Assembly: GCA_031430575.1 (NCBI GenBank)
Contig: JANPBT010000040.1
Location: 1 to 6,148 of the forward strand
Source: JANMDS01 sp031430575
GTDB taxonomy: Bacteria; Pseudomonadota; Gammaproteobacteria; Burkholderiales; Casimicrobiaceae
Direction: 5' to 3'
DNA: 6,148 nt
Position 1 is the first letter of the stretch. Each line of letters starts with the position of its first letter. The translations under genes were made by a program, and so were the position numbers. Under the pieces are notes generated by a model. It did no database searches and was not told the DNA's origin. It worked only from the letters and a program-made list of their open reading frames with translations. Positions 1 to 6,148 of this stretch are shown here, piece after piece.

Positions 1-1
1 G

Positions 2-3000
2 GGGATGTTTGTGGTGCTGCTGGCCAAGCTCGGTCCTCAGGCGCAACAGTTTGTCGGGGCATTATGGGATGCGGCGAACGCAAAATCGTTTCAGCAGCTG
101 CAAACCGCGGGCGATCAGATGTCGGGCATGATCAAAGAAGCCGTGGTCATGGGCGTTGGGATGGTTTTAGATAAAGGAGCGGCCAAAGGGTTGCCTAAAA
201 ACACCAAAAATATCATTTGGAACAAGTCTGCTCCGGGCGTGAATGCAATTGTGAAGGCGGGTGCAAATGCGGCAGAGACGACCAAGATCAAAGCGCCCGG
301 TGTGGCCAAAGTGGTCAAGGCCGTTGGCAATTCAAAGGCTGTAAAAGCAGCCCAGGAGCTCCCCATCGTCAAAGGGGCGATCAAAGGGGTCAAAAAAGAT
401 CTTAAGGAATTGTCCGTCAACGGTGGCGTTCGGCCGCTGATCCCGAAGAAAGTCTTGCCAGATCCGATCACAACTGCGCGCTCAAATTTAGCCGCTGCGC
501 GAACAACGGGCGCAGGCAATCAGAAAATAGCTGCGGTGGTTGGGGCAAATGCAAAGGGTGCGAAAGCGCCTGTAAAAGTTGAGGTGAGCCCAGATCTTGC
601 GTATTTATTAGATGCGACGAAGGTATTTGCCGTTCCTGGCATTTATCAGCTGCACAACAGCGCACCGTTCGGCGCTAAAGAAGTCCTCGGGCACACTAAA
701 GCACAGGCCGCAAAAGTAAAAACCACCGATAGTGCTGCGCAACGCAGAGTTAATGCCAATGCGCGATCACAAATTGACTGGCGTAGCGCGGTAAAAGAGT
801 CGATCACAGAGCTCGATGGCTTGCTTAAAAACTCAAATGCACCACAGCCTGCAAAAATAAAAGAACGCGTCTCACATTTGCAAAAAAAACTTGACGTACT
901 TTTAAAGCGCGCCGAGCGCAATGGCTGGACTGCAGATGCTGCGCAAGTTCAAAATGCAATCGCGTTGACGAAACGCCCAGTGGCAGATTTCTTAGCGCGC
1001 AAGGGCGCTCCGATGGCGACGGTAAACGGAATGCTATCGGGTCAGCCGCCATTAGGCCGACCGTTACCCCCACCAACTGCTCAAAATCAGCGGCCAGATA
1101 CGCCATCTAATCCGGCTCGTGTGCCGTCCGTGCCCGCAGAGCGCGTTATCGGCTACGCCAGAAGCTTAGATCCAGAAGTACTTGCGGCCGTAAGAAGTTT
1201 GGTTAGTCCCAGAGTGCCAGTGACACGTGACTCTACAAATATTTTGCGTGCGGCTATTGATTTGGTTTCGAGGGCAAAAAGTGGCGAGGAGCTCCTTCAA
1301 ATCCAAGCGGCGATTCGGATGGACGTTACCCTCGCGCCGCTTAACCTGACAGAAAATGCCGACTTTAGGGGCGCAATCGATGCTCGACGGGGGCAGGTCA
1401 GCGCGGCTATCGGCGAGGTCGTCATCGGAGATGGAGGCTATAACGGAATCAAAGTACCCAAAAATCCGAATCCGAATGCGAACGGACTGCCCTTCAGCGA
1501 CTTACCGAAAGAGCTCGTAACCCAACGGAATGGGCAAACACACTCTTTTGCTAGGTTACCGAAAGAACTCATTGCACAGCTTGACCGCAATTTTGGAGTT
1601 GGCAACTGGAAATTTGAGTTATCAGAAACTCAGAATAAAGCAATGATCCTAAGTAATAACGACGACAACTCAACTAGACAGCTCCTAGCGACGGTATCGC
1701 GTTATTCGGTTCCCCAAGGGGAGAGTGGAAATATCCCGGCCGACGTCTTGCAGATTTCAACTGGCAGAACGCCGGATTCCGCGCGGCCTTCAAAGATCCT
1801 TGCATCTATGCTGATCCCTTCTGATAAGTCGCTGCAGAACCAAGCTACAACACCTAGGCGACAGTGGTGGGATTTGCCACCACCGACTTACGGAAGAACA
1901 CCGCTCGCCGACGCTATTAAACAGGCAATAGCAGTGGATGCCGACGTGCGCGCTGCGCAAATTGCCTATGACGCAGCATTAAGCGCAGCGGGGATTACGC
2001 CACAACGCTCCAATCCAGTTGCGATTGGAGCACCAACTGCAGATAACTTTGCCATTGCGAAAACGTGGAACTTCAACCCAGCCGGTTTTATCGCCGATAA
2101 ATTAAACTTGAACTCCACCAATCGAGACATAATTAACAGTACAAGCCAGGAAGATCTAGTCTTAACATTAAATTTGACAGATCTGAAAAAAATGAAGCTA
2201 GGCAACGATGTTGAGTTGACAAAGACTCGATTAGAGATTGCGCGTCAAAAAGTGACGATGCGGGTCGCTTCCGTATACGACACAGGTTGGAAACTTACCG
2301 CTCAACTTGGGCTTCTTAATAAGACAATCTCATCCTTGGAGGCCGCAAAGGAGAGACTAGCTGCTTCAAACGCGCGAGGCGAACAATTCTCCCCAATTGA
2401 ATACAAACTAGAAGAAGCTAAGTTAGATAACAAAATAAGCGATATAAAAAAAAGCAAATCAGCTATCGAGACATCGATCGGCGTTGTTTTAAAGGAGCTA
2501 AGCCAAAAAGTATTCTCGCGCGACGAAGATGGTGTCTATACGTTTGGGACTGACCATTTCCCTGGGGCGTCTAAAGCGAAGGCTTACACAAAAGCCAATG
2601 AAGAGTTTTTACCGCTAACACCGAATCTGAATAACTACACGCCAGCCCGAATACTCAAAAAGCCCTACGAGCCAAGCGAGCTACTGTTGCGAGAAATAGA
2701 GCTGGTGAGGAATGATTCGCAACTTAAGACATTTCTCGTAAGGGCAACAGATTCAAATTACTCGATCGGAGTAAAAGTGGGGACTAAAACCGTTAAGGCT
2801 GCCGCCGCCGGAGTTTTGTTTGCAGCTATTTTCCCTGCACCGTTGGCAGTGGCGGGCTTTGTGGCCTCGTTCTTTACCGTCAGCAGCGGAAAGGGAGTGG
2901 ACAAAAGCCATGACGCCAAGATGATTGCTGACCTAGAAAATAGCAATCAGGCTGCGGATCTAGCCTACAGGAGGCTAAAAGAGAAGGTAAACAGCGCTTT

Positions 3001-3406
3001 TTCATCTTTACAAATCGATTTCGATTCCAAAAGTAGGTCGAAGCGGTTCGACGAGCGACAAAAAACCGCGCTCGACGCATACGCTGATGCGCAGCAGCTC
3101 GGCAAATCCGGATCAGCTAAAGACATTACTACTGCGGCGCTGGCATACGCGAAATATTTAGGCGCAATCGGCTCGCTCTTCGACTCCTCGGTTGACCATT
3201 CAGCTAAAACTTTTGAACATTGGAATCAAACCCGCACACCTGATGAAATTACTAAATTACTAAATGACTACAGTCGGGACTATTATCCCGCGCCGAATTC
3301 CTCGCAACCTCTTTGGGGAGAAGGCTCTGAAGTCGGTCCGGCGGGGATTAACGTCGCCCCAGCCCCAGGAGATCCTATATTTGAGGCAGAATTTCGCCAG
3401 CGTTGA
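2..3406 (+). CDS. Giant protein of unknown function with C-terminal TolC-like (outer-membrane efflux protein) module; 5' end outside window
   Basis: The frame is open from the first complete codon to a TGA at 3404-3406. The first ATG is at 5, but nothing supports it as the true start: there is no room to see a ribosome binding site, no signal peptide follows, and the frame stays open to the left edge. Residues are counted from that ATG (1133 in all). Residues about 58-240 are basic and rich in Ala, Lys, Val and Gly. Residues 259-306 look helical and charged, possibly a coiled coil. Residues 346-380 are a Pro-rich linker. LPKEL occurs at 500 and again at 518. A WWDLPPPTYGR stretch (621-631) leads into residues 632-1060, which follow the two-fold repeat plan of TolC-family proteins. 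A hydrophobic segment lies at 932-959, and the tail is rich in Pro and acidic residues. I do not recognise the full-length protein. A large secreted or envelope protein is plausible, but inferred. That the frame is coding is very likely; its role is unknown. Confidence 0.85.
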   Translation, partial: GMFVVLLAKLGPQAQQFVGALWDAANAKSFQQLQTAGDQMSGMIKEAVVMGVGMVLDKGAAKGLPKNTKNIIWNKSAPGVNAIVKAGANAAETTKIKAPGVAKVVKAVGNSKAVKAAQELPIVKGAIKGVKKDLKELSVNGGVRPLIPKKVLPDPITTARSNLAAARTTGAGNQKIAAVVGANAKGAKAPVKVEVSPDLAYLLDATKVFAVPGIYQLHNSAPFGAKEVLGHTKAQAAKVKTTDSAAQRRVNANARSQIDWRSAVKESITELDGLLKNSNAPQPAKIKERVSHLQKKLDVLLKRAERNGWTADAAQVQNAIALTKRPVADFLARKGAPMATVNGMLSGQPPLGRPLPPPTAQNQRPDTPSNPARVPSVPAERVIGYARSLDPEVLAAVRSLVSPRVPVTRDSTNILRAAIDLVSRAKSGEELLQIQAAIRMDVTLAPLNLTENADFRGAIDARRGQVSAAIGEVVIGDGGYNGIKVPKNPNPNANGLPFSDLPKELVTQRNGQTHSFARLPKELIAQLDRNFGVGNWKFELSETQNKAMILSNNDDNSTRQLLATVSRYSVPQGESGNIPADVLQISTGRTPDSARPSKILASMLIPSDKSLQNQATTPRRQWWDLPPPTYGRTPLADAIKQAIAVDADVRAAQIAYDAALSAAGITPQRSNPVAIGAPTADNFAIAKTWNFNPAGFIADKLNLNSTNRDIINSTSQEDLVLTLNLTDLKKMKLGNDVELTKTRLEIARQKVTMRVASVYDTGWKLTAQLGLLNKTISSLEAAKERLAASNARGEQFSPIEYKLEEAKLDNKISDIKKSKSAIETSIGVVLKELSQKVFSRDEDGVYTFGTDHFPGASKAKAYTKANEEFLPLTPNLNNYTPARILKKPYEPSELLLREIELVRNDSQLKTFLVRATDSNYSIGVKVGTKTVKAAAAGVLFAAIFPAPLAVAGFVASFFTVSSGKGVDKSHDAKMIADLENSNQAADLAYRRLKEKVNSAFSSLQIDFDSKSRSKRFDERQKTALDAYADAQQLGKSGSAKDITTAALAYAKYLGAIGSLFDSSVDHSAKTFEHWNQTRTPDEITKLLNDYSRDYYPAPNSSQPLWGEGSEVGPAGINVAPAPGDPIFEAEFRQR
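1898..3190 (+). other. TolC / outer-membrane efflux protein-like duplicated module within the giant protein
   Basis: This is a domain call within the long reading frame, residues about 632-1062. First half: a helix of the type that opens TolC-family repeats (PLADAIKQAIAVDADVRAAQ, from 633), a beta-like strand with alternating hydrophobics (LVLTLNL, 718-724), then long amphipathic helices (about 734-832) with an interrupting G at 792. Second half: the same order, with a helix at 891-914, a beta-like stretch (SNYSIGVKVG, 917-926), a segment ending in FFTVSSGKGV (956-965, where typical members have a PLFDGG-like turn), and helices at 968-1058. TolC-family proteins form trimeric outer-membrane and periplasmic channels for type I secretion and drug efflux. 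This assignment is inferred from pattern and order, not from a database match. The module is strongly diverged, sits at the end of a much larger protein and has no signal peptide of its own, so channel function cannot be assumed. Confidence 0.5.
2798..2881 (+). other. Putative transmembrane or hydrophobic segment of the giant protein
   Basis: Residues 932-959 run almost without charge: AAAAGVLFAAIFPAPLAVAG followed by FVASFFTV. They are flanked by Lys at 924, 928 and 931 and by Lys 963 and 967. Two prolines (944, 946) split the stretch, so it could be one kinked helix, a hairpin, or a buried strand pair. It falls where the second half of a TolC-type repeat should carry outer-membrane beta strands, which normally alternate polar and hydrophobic residues rather than being uniformly hydrophobic. 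Confidence 0.5.
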
Positions 3407-3542
3407 AATATCGTGTGACTTCGACGTCGATTAGCCACTCCCGGATTTTGGTGAAATAGCGATTAGTAAGGCACTTTTTGCGCCGCAGGTATCGTTTAGA
3501 AATACGTGATTTCGCTCGGACTTTGCACACACGCAGTGTCTG

Positions 3543-3572
3543 GGTCTACGCGCCGCTCGGGGTGCGTAGACC
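3543..3572. promoter_or_regulatory. Strong intergenic hairpin, possible leader or transcript-end structure
   Basis: GGTCTACGC (3543-3551) is exactly complementary to GCGTAGACC (3564-3572). A G-T pair and two further G-C pairs extend the stem inward to 12 pairs as + strand RNA, closing a 6-base loop (3555-3560). No T-run follows on either strand, so it is not a canonical intrinsic terminator. It lies about 225 bases upstream of the binding-protein start and about 136 bases downstream of the giant protein's stop, so it could belong to either transcript or act as a binding site in DNA. Confidence 0.55.
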
Positions 3573-3589
3573 GTATCACTGGGGGAAAT

Positions 3590-3612
3590 CGAAACTCGTT
3601 GTTCAAGTTTCG
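3590..3612. promoter_or_regulatory. Second intergenic inverted repeat
   Basis: CGAAACT (3590-3596) and AGTTTCG (3606-3612) form a perfect 7-pair stem around a 9-base loop. It starts 17 bases after the larger hairpin, so both could be elements of one folded RNA. No T-run follows. A 7-pair inverted repeat can occur by chance in a region this size, so confidence is modest. Confidence 0.3.
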
Positions 3613-3785
3613 CGGCAATTAATATCCGGGCTCGGGCTTGGTCGCGTGTCTGCGCATCCGTTTTGGCCTTTGCAAAAGCGGAGGCATCCCCTCGCCTGCC
3701 AATTTAGTGCTAACCTTGGTCTTAATTCGTTGCTTCGTTAAAAACATTGCCTAGCGAATGATCTCATTTATCGAACCTCACCTTT

Positions 3786-3790
3786 GGCGA
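3786..3790 (+). promoter_or_regulatory. Ribosome binding site of the substrate-binding protein
   Basis: GGCGA lies six bases before the ATG at 3797. The upstream in-frame ATG at 3758 and the downstream one at 3815 lack any comparable purine-rich sequence. This decides the start in favour of 3797, which also gives a signal peptide of normal length. Confidence 0.5.
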
Positions 3791-3796
3791 TCACAC

Positions 3797-3892
3797 ATGA
3801 AATCTACTCTTACTATGGTTAACCAGAAATCACTGCGCCGTACTTTGCTCTCCTGCGCACTGTCGTTAGCGCTGGTCAACGCCGCGCAAGCC
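3797..3892 (+). other. Sec signal peptide of the substrate-binding protein
   Basis: Residues 1-32: Lys 11 and R14-R15 precede an uncharged core (TLLSCALSLALV), ending in NAAQA with small residues at -3 and -1. Signal peptidase I cleavage after Ala 32 would leave a mature N-terminus ATPKDTLVV, directly at the first strand of the binding-protein fold. The n-region is rather long if translation starts at 3797; starting at Met 7 (3815) would give a more compact one, but lacks a ribosome binding site. Confidence 0.8.
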
Positions 3893-5407
3893 GCTACGCC
3901 AAAAGATACGTTAGTTGTGGCGCTCGCGTTCGATGACATTATCACTATGGATCCGGGCGAAGCGTTTGAGATTAGCGCGGGCGAAATCATGGGCAACACC
4001 TATGATCGCTTGATTCGCTACGATGTCAACGACCCTTCCAAATTGGTAGCGGATATTGCGAAATCGTGGTCCGTTTCTGCCGATGGAAAAACCTACAGCT
4101 TCGAGTTAAATTCAGGCTTGAAATTTGCGTCTGGCAATGCGCTCACCGCAGACGACGTCGTGTATTCCCTGCAACGCGCGGTGTTGCTCGACAAAACGCC
4201 TGCGTTTATCTTGACCCAGTTTGGCTTCACCAAAGCCAATGTAAAAGACAAGATTAAGCAAACAGGGCCGCTGACCGTTACGATTGAAACCGATAAGGTT
4301 TACGCGCCTACGTTCGTTTACAACTGCTTAACCGCAAACGTAGCCTCGATTGTGGATAAGAAGTTAGTGATGTCAAAAGAAGTGAATGGGGACATGGGCT
4401 ACGCGTGGCTCAAAACCAATTACGCCGGCTCAGGCCCCATGAAGCTGCGCGAGTGGCGGGCCAATGAAATCGTTGCGCTCGAGCGTAACGATAACTATTA
4501 CGGTGAAAAATCAAAACTTGCACGCGTGATTTATCGCCATATCAAAGAGGCCGCTACGCAGCGCCTGCTGCTCGAAAAAGGCGACGCCGATATTGTGCGT
4601 AACCTAACCCCGCAGGATTTAGCTGCACTTTCAACCAACAAAGCGATTAAGACTGCGTCCACACCAAAGGGCACGGTTTACTACCTTGGCTTGAATCAGA
4701 AAAACCCAAATTTAGCGAAACCAGAAGTGCGAGAAGCCTTTAAGTGGCTAATCGATTACTCCGCGATTGGCGATACGATGATGAGCAACATTGGCGTTAT
4801 CCATCAAAACTTTTTACCGATTGGGCTGCTCGGAGCTAGCACGACCAATCCTTACAAATTGGATGTGGATAAAGCCAAAGCATTGTTGGCCAAAGCCGGC
4901 CTACCCAATGGCTTTAAGGTAACGCTCGATATGCGTACCGTGCAGCCATACATCGGGATTACTGAAGCGTTCCAGCAAACCGCAAAACGCGCGGGGATTG
5001 ATATTGAAATTCTCCCGGGCGACGGCAAGCAAACTCTGACCAAATATCGCGCCCGCACCCACGACATCTATATCGGCACTTGGGGCGCAGATTATTGGGA
5101 CCCGCATACCAACGCGACGTTTGTACAAAACCCAGATAACGCTGACGATGCAAAAACAAAACCGCTCGCTTGGCGAAACGCTTGGAACACGCCAGAATCG
5201 ACCAAACGTGCAGATGCAGCCGTGTTAGAGCGCGATGGCGGAAAACGCAGAGCAATGTACGATGAAATGCAAAGTGATTTTCGTAAAAACAGCCCGTTTG
5301 TAATGCTCTTCCAACAAACAGAAGTGGCCGCGATGCGTAGCGATGTGCAAGGTTTCAAAATTGGCTCTACATCAGATTCGACCTATATGTTTAAGGTCTC
5401 TAAGTAA
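3797..5407 (+). CDS. Periplasmic substrate-binding protein of a peptide-type ABC importer (family 5, DppA/OppA-like)
   Basis: The protein captures a small ligand, probably a di- or oligopeptide, in the periplasm and hands it to the cognate membrane permease. The precursor has 536 residues, the usual size for solute-binding protein family 5. A Sec signal peptide covers residues 1-32: a basic n-region with R14-R15, a hydrophobic core, and a cleavage site after AQA (31-32), before ATPKD. Cys 20 is too close to the basic region to be a lipobox. Family features are the opening strand TLVVALAFDDIITMDPGEAF (38-57), the signature region S90-W91 to L125 with DGKTYSFEL, LKFASG and LTADDVVYSL, ALERNDNYYG (227-236), PEVREAFKWLIDY (309-321) and GTWGADYWDP (427-436). 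The family's typical ligands are peptides, but relatives also bind nickel, sugars, opines or glutathione, so the ligand is open. A permease gene follows 19 bases downstream, indicating an operon. A longer start at 3758 would add 13 residues before the signal peptide and is unlikely. Confidence 0.95.
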   Translation: MKSTLTMVNQKSLRRTLLSCALSLALVNAAQAATPKDTLVVALAFDDIITMDPGEAFEISAGEIMGNTYDRLIRYDVNDPSKLVADIAKSWSVSADGKTYSFELNSGLKFASGNALTADDVVYSLQRAVLLDKTPAFILTQFGFTKANVKDKIKQTGPLTVTIETDKVYAPTFVYNCLTANVASIVDKKLVMSKEVNGDMGYAWLKTNYAGSGPMKLREWRANEIVALERNDNYYGEKSKLARVIYRHIKEAATQRLLLEKGDADIVRNLTPQDLAALSTNKAIKTASTPKGTVYYLGLNQKNPNLAKPEVREAFKWLIDYSAIGDTMMSNIGVIHQNFLPIGLLGASTTNPYKLDVDKAKALLAKAGLPNGFKVTLDMRTVQPYIGITEAFQQTAKRAGIDIEILPGDGKQTLTKYRARTHDIYIGTWGADYWDPHTNATFVQNPDNADDAKTKPLAWRNAWNTPESTKRADAAVLERDGGKRRAMYDEMQSDFRKNSPFVMLFQQTEVAAMRSDVQGFKIGSTSDSTYMFKVSK

Positions 5408-5426
5408 TCGGCGAAGTTAGTCGATC

Positions 5427-6148
5427 TTGAGCCCCACTAAAGCAAGCGCCGCTGAGCCCAGCGGCGCGCGCCCCGTCTTGCAAACGCTTAGAAAAATAGT
5501 CAATTTCTTGATGGTTATCGCTCTGACCTATCTTGGGTTGCTTGCGGTTACGTTTTTCATTGGTCGTGTGATACCCATCGATCCCGTTTTAGCGATCGTC
5601 GGTGATCGTGCGCCCGAGCATGTGATCGCCAGAGTGCGCGAAGAGCTTGGTCTCAATAAGCCACTGTGGGAACAGTTTTACATCTACATTAGCAAAGTGC
5701 TTCAAGGTGATTTCGGCACTTCAGTGCTGACTGCAAACCCAGTGATGCAAGATATTCGACGCACCTTCCCCGCAACCATTGAGCTGGCGACGCTAGGCAT
5801 CATTATCGGTGCGGGTATTGGTGTGCCGCTTGGCGTATGGGCAGCGGTGCGCCGTGGTGGGGTTATAGACCACATGGTGCGCGTGATGGGTTTGATTGGA
5901 TATTCCGTGCCGATTTTTTGGCTTGGCCTCATGGCGCTGATGCTCTTCTATGCAAAGCTCGGTTGGGTCTCCGGGCCCGGGCGCATTGACGTGGCGTATG
6001 AATTTACGCTCGCCAACGTCACCGGGTTTCTGCTCTTTGATGCCGTCCGCGCAGGGCAGTGGAATGCATTTGGAAATTTGCTTTCACACCTCATTTTGCC
6101 GGCCTCGCTGCTGGGGTATTTTTCTCTGGCCTACATCAGCCGCATGAC
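5427..6148 (+). CDS. ABC importer inner-membrane permease, DppB/OppB type; 3' end outside window
   Basis: This is one of the two channel subunits that move the ligand from the binding protein across the inner membrane. The 240 visible codons match the N-terminal two thirds of DppB/OppB-type permeases (about 310-340 residues). They show a first membrane helix (about 28-46) followed by GRVIPIDPV (46-54), then LGLNKPLWEQF (74-84), GDFGTSV (94-100) and FPATIELATL (114-123) leading into the second helix (to about 141). Next come GYSVPIFWLGL (158-168) in the third helix and YFSLAYISRM at the edge, just before where the EAA coupling loop should begin. The start is uncertain. The in-frame stop at 5418 limits it. 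The ATG at 5511 falls inside the first membrane helix and would delete its basic flank (LRK, 21-23). That leaves TTG at 5427, preceded by GGCGAAG at 5410-5416, or TTG at 5478, which has no ribosome binding site. It is very likely cotranscribed with the binding-protein gene. Confidence 0.9.
   Translation, partial: MSPTKASAAEPSGARPVLQTLRKIVNFLMVIALTYLGLLAVTFFIGRVIPIDPVLAIVGDRAPEHVIARVREELGLNKPLWEQFYIYISKVLQGDFGTSVLTANPVMQDIRRTFPATIELATLGIIIGAGIGVPLGVWAAVRRGGVIDHMVRVMGLIGYSVPIFWLGLMALMLFYAKLGWVSGPGRIDVAYEFTLANVTGFLLFDAVRAGQWNAFGNLLSHLILPASLLGYFSLAYISRM
5446..5467 (+). promoter_or_regulatory. GC-rich hairpin at the binding protein-permease junction
   Basis: GCGCCGCTG (5446-5454) and CAGCGGCGC (5459-5467) form a perfect 9-pair, almost all G-C stem around a 4-base loop (AGCC). 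It starts 38 bases after the binding-protein stop. No T-run follows, so it is not a standard intrinsic terminator. In binding-protein-dependent importers, stem-loops between the first gene and the permease genes are known to stabilise the upstream mRNA and lower downstream expression, as at malE-malF. That role here is inferred from position. If the permease starts at 5427, the hairpin lies inside its first codons. Confidence 0.55.

Larger units (their letters stand above)
3407..3796. other. Intergenic region without a convincing gene; contains several hairpins
   Basis: These 390 bases separate the giant protein from the ABC importer. The only long frame on the + strand (3478-3741) starts at TTG, lacks a ribosome binding site, and encodes an Arg- and Trp-rich peptide with no recognisable domain, so I treat it as non-coding. 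The region holds a perfect 10-base palindrome (TCGACGTCGA, 3421-3430), a strong hairpin at 3543-3572, a second at 3590-3612, and an imperfect one at 3678-3695. The hexamer GCTCGG occurs three times (3514, 3555, 3630). None of the hairpins is followed by a T-run, so no standard intrinsic terminator can be called. The promoter of the importer presumably lies here, but no clear -35/-10 pair stands out. Confidence 0.6.

Noticed and set aside
115..519. 134-codon frame on the - strand
   Set aside because: It lies wholly inside the giant gene; its Ala/Thr/Pro-rich product is the expected shadow of Ala/Lys/Gly-rich codons.
3463..3479. T-run (TTTTT at 3474-3478) as a terminator of the giant gene
   Set aside because: No stable stem directly precedes the T-run.
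3478..3741. 87-codon frame on the + strand between the giant gene and the importer
   Set aside because: It begins with TTG, has no ribosome binding site, spans the hairpins, and encodes an Arg/Trp-rich peptide without recognisable domains.
3716..3744. Possible promoter: TTGGTC (3716-3721), 17-base spacer, TAAAAA (3739-3744)
   Set aside because: Spacing is ideal and the position is suitable for the importer, but both hexamers match the sigma-70 consensus only partly; such matches are common in AT-rich sequence.
3854..3858. Cys 20 of the binding protein as a lipobox cysteine
   Set aside because: Only four residues separate it from R14-R15, too few for a lipoprotein signal core; a normal AQA cleavage site follows later.
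4959..5255. Overlapping - strand frames inside the binding-protein gene, up to 98 codons
   Set aside because: The + strand frame has unmistakable family 5 binding-protein motifs here; the antisense products resemble nothing.
5702..5932. 76-codon - strand frame opposite the permease
   Set aside because: It is antisense to the GDFGTSV to GYSVP region, which is clearly coding on the + strand.
5950..6147. 65-codon + strand frame within the permease region
   Set aside because: The permease frame continues through it with conserved motifs (SLAYISRM); this is an out-of-frame reading.

Overview
The window looks like chromosomal DNA of a Gram-negative bacterium, most likely a betaproteobacterium of the Burkholderiales. 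The evidence is the style of the peptide-type ABC transporter genes, a Sec signal peptide and mixed base composition near 50% GC. This placement is an inference; no rRNA or other marker is present.

There are three parts, all on the + strand. (1) Positions 2-3406 hold the 3' part of a very long reading frame. It is open at the window's left edge, so the true start probably lies upstream. At least 1133 residues are visible, and I cannot assign the whole protein to a family. Its first third is Ala/Lys/Val-rich and basic. It then has a helical segment, a Pro-rich linker and a mixed central region. The last 500 residues have the internally duplicated layout of a TolC / outer-membrane efflux protein, in a very diverged form. 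(2) Positions 3407-3796 contain no convincing gene, but do contain two perfect-armed hairpins and one imperfect one. They may be the end of the first transcription unit, the leader of the next, or both. (3) From 3797 a peptide/nickel-type ABC importer begins. It has a periplasmic family 5 substrate-binding protein (3797-5407), then an inner-membrane permease of the DppB/OppB type (about 5427 to the right edge, truncated). A 9-bp GC-rich hairpin sits at the junction of these two genes. The remaining subunits (second permease, ATPases) would be expected just beyond the window.

The ABC genes form an ordinary nutrient-uptake operon: the binding protein captures a small ligand, probably an oligopeptide, in the periplasm and delivers it to the permease pair. 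The giant protein shows no obvious functional link to the importer; the 390-bp gap suggests separate transcription. The least ordinary item is the TolC-like module at the C-terminal end of the giant protein. It is a pattern-based call that a profile search or structure prediction could confirm or overturn. No tRNA, rRNA, CRISPR array, insertion sequence or phage attachment site was seen.
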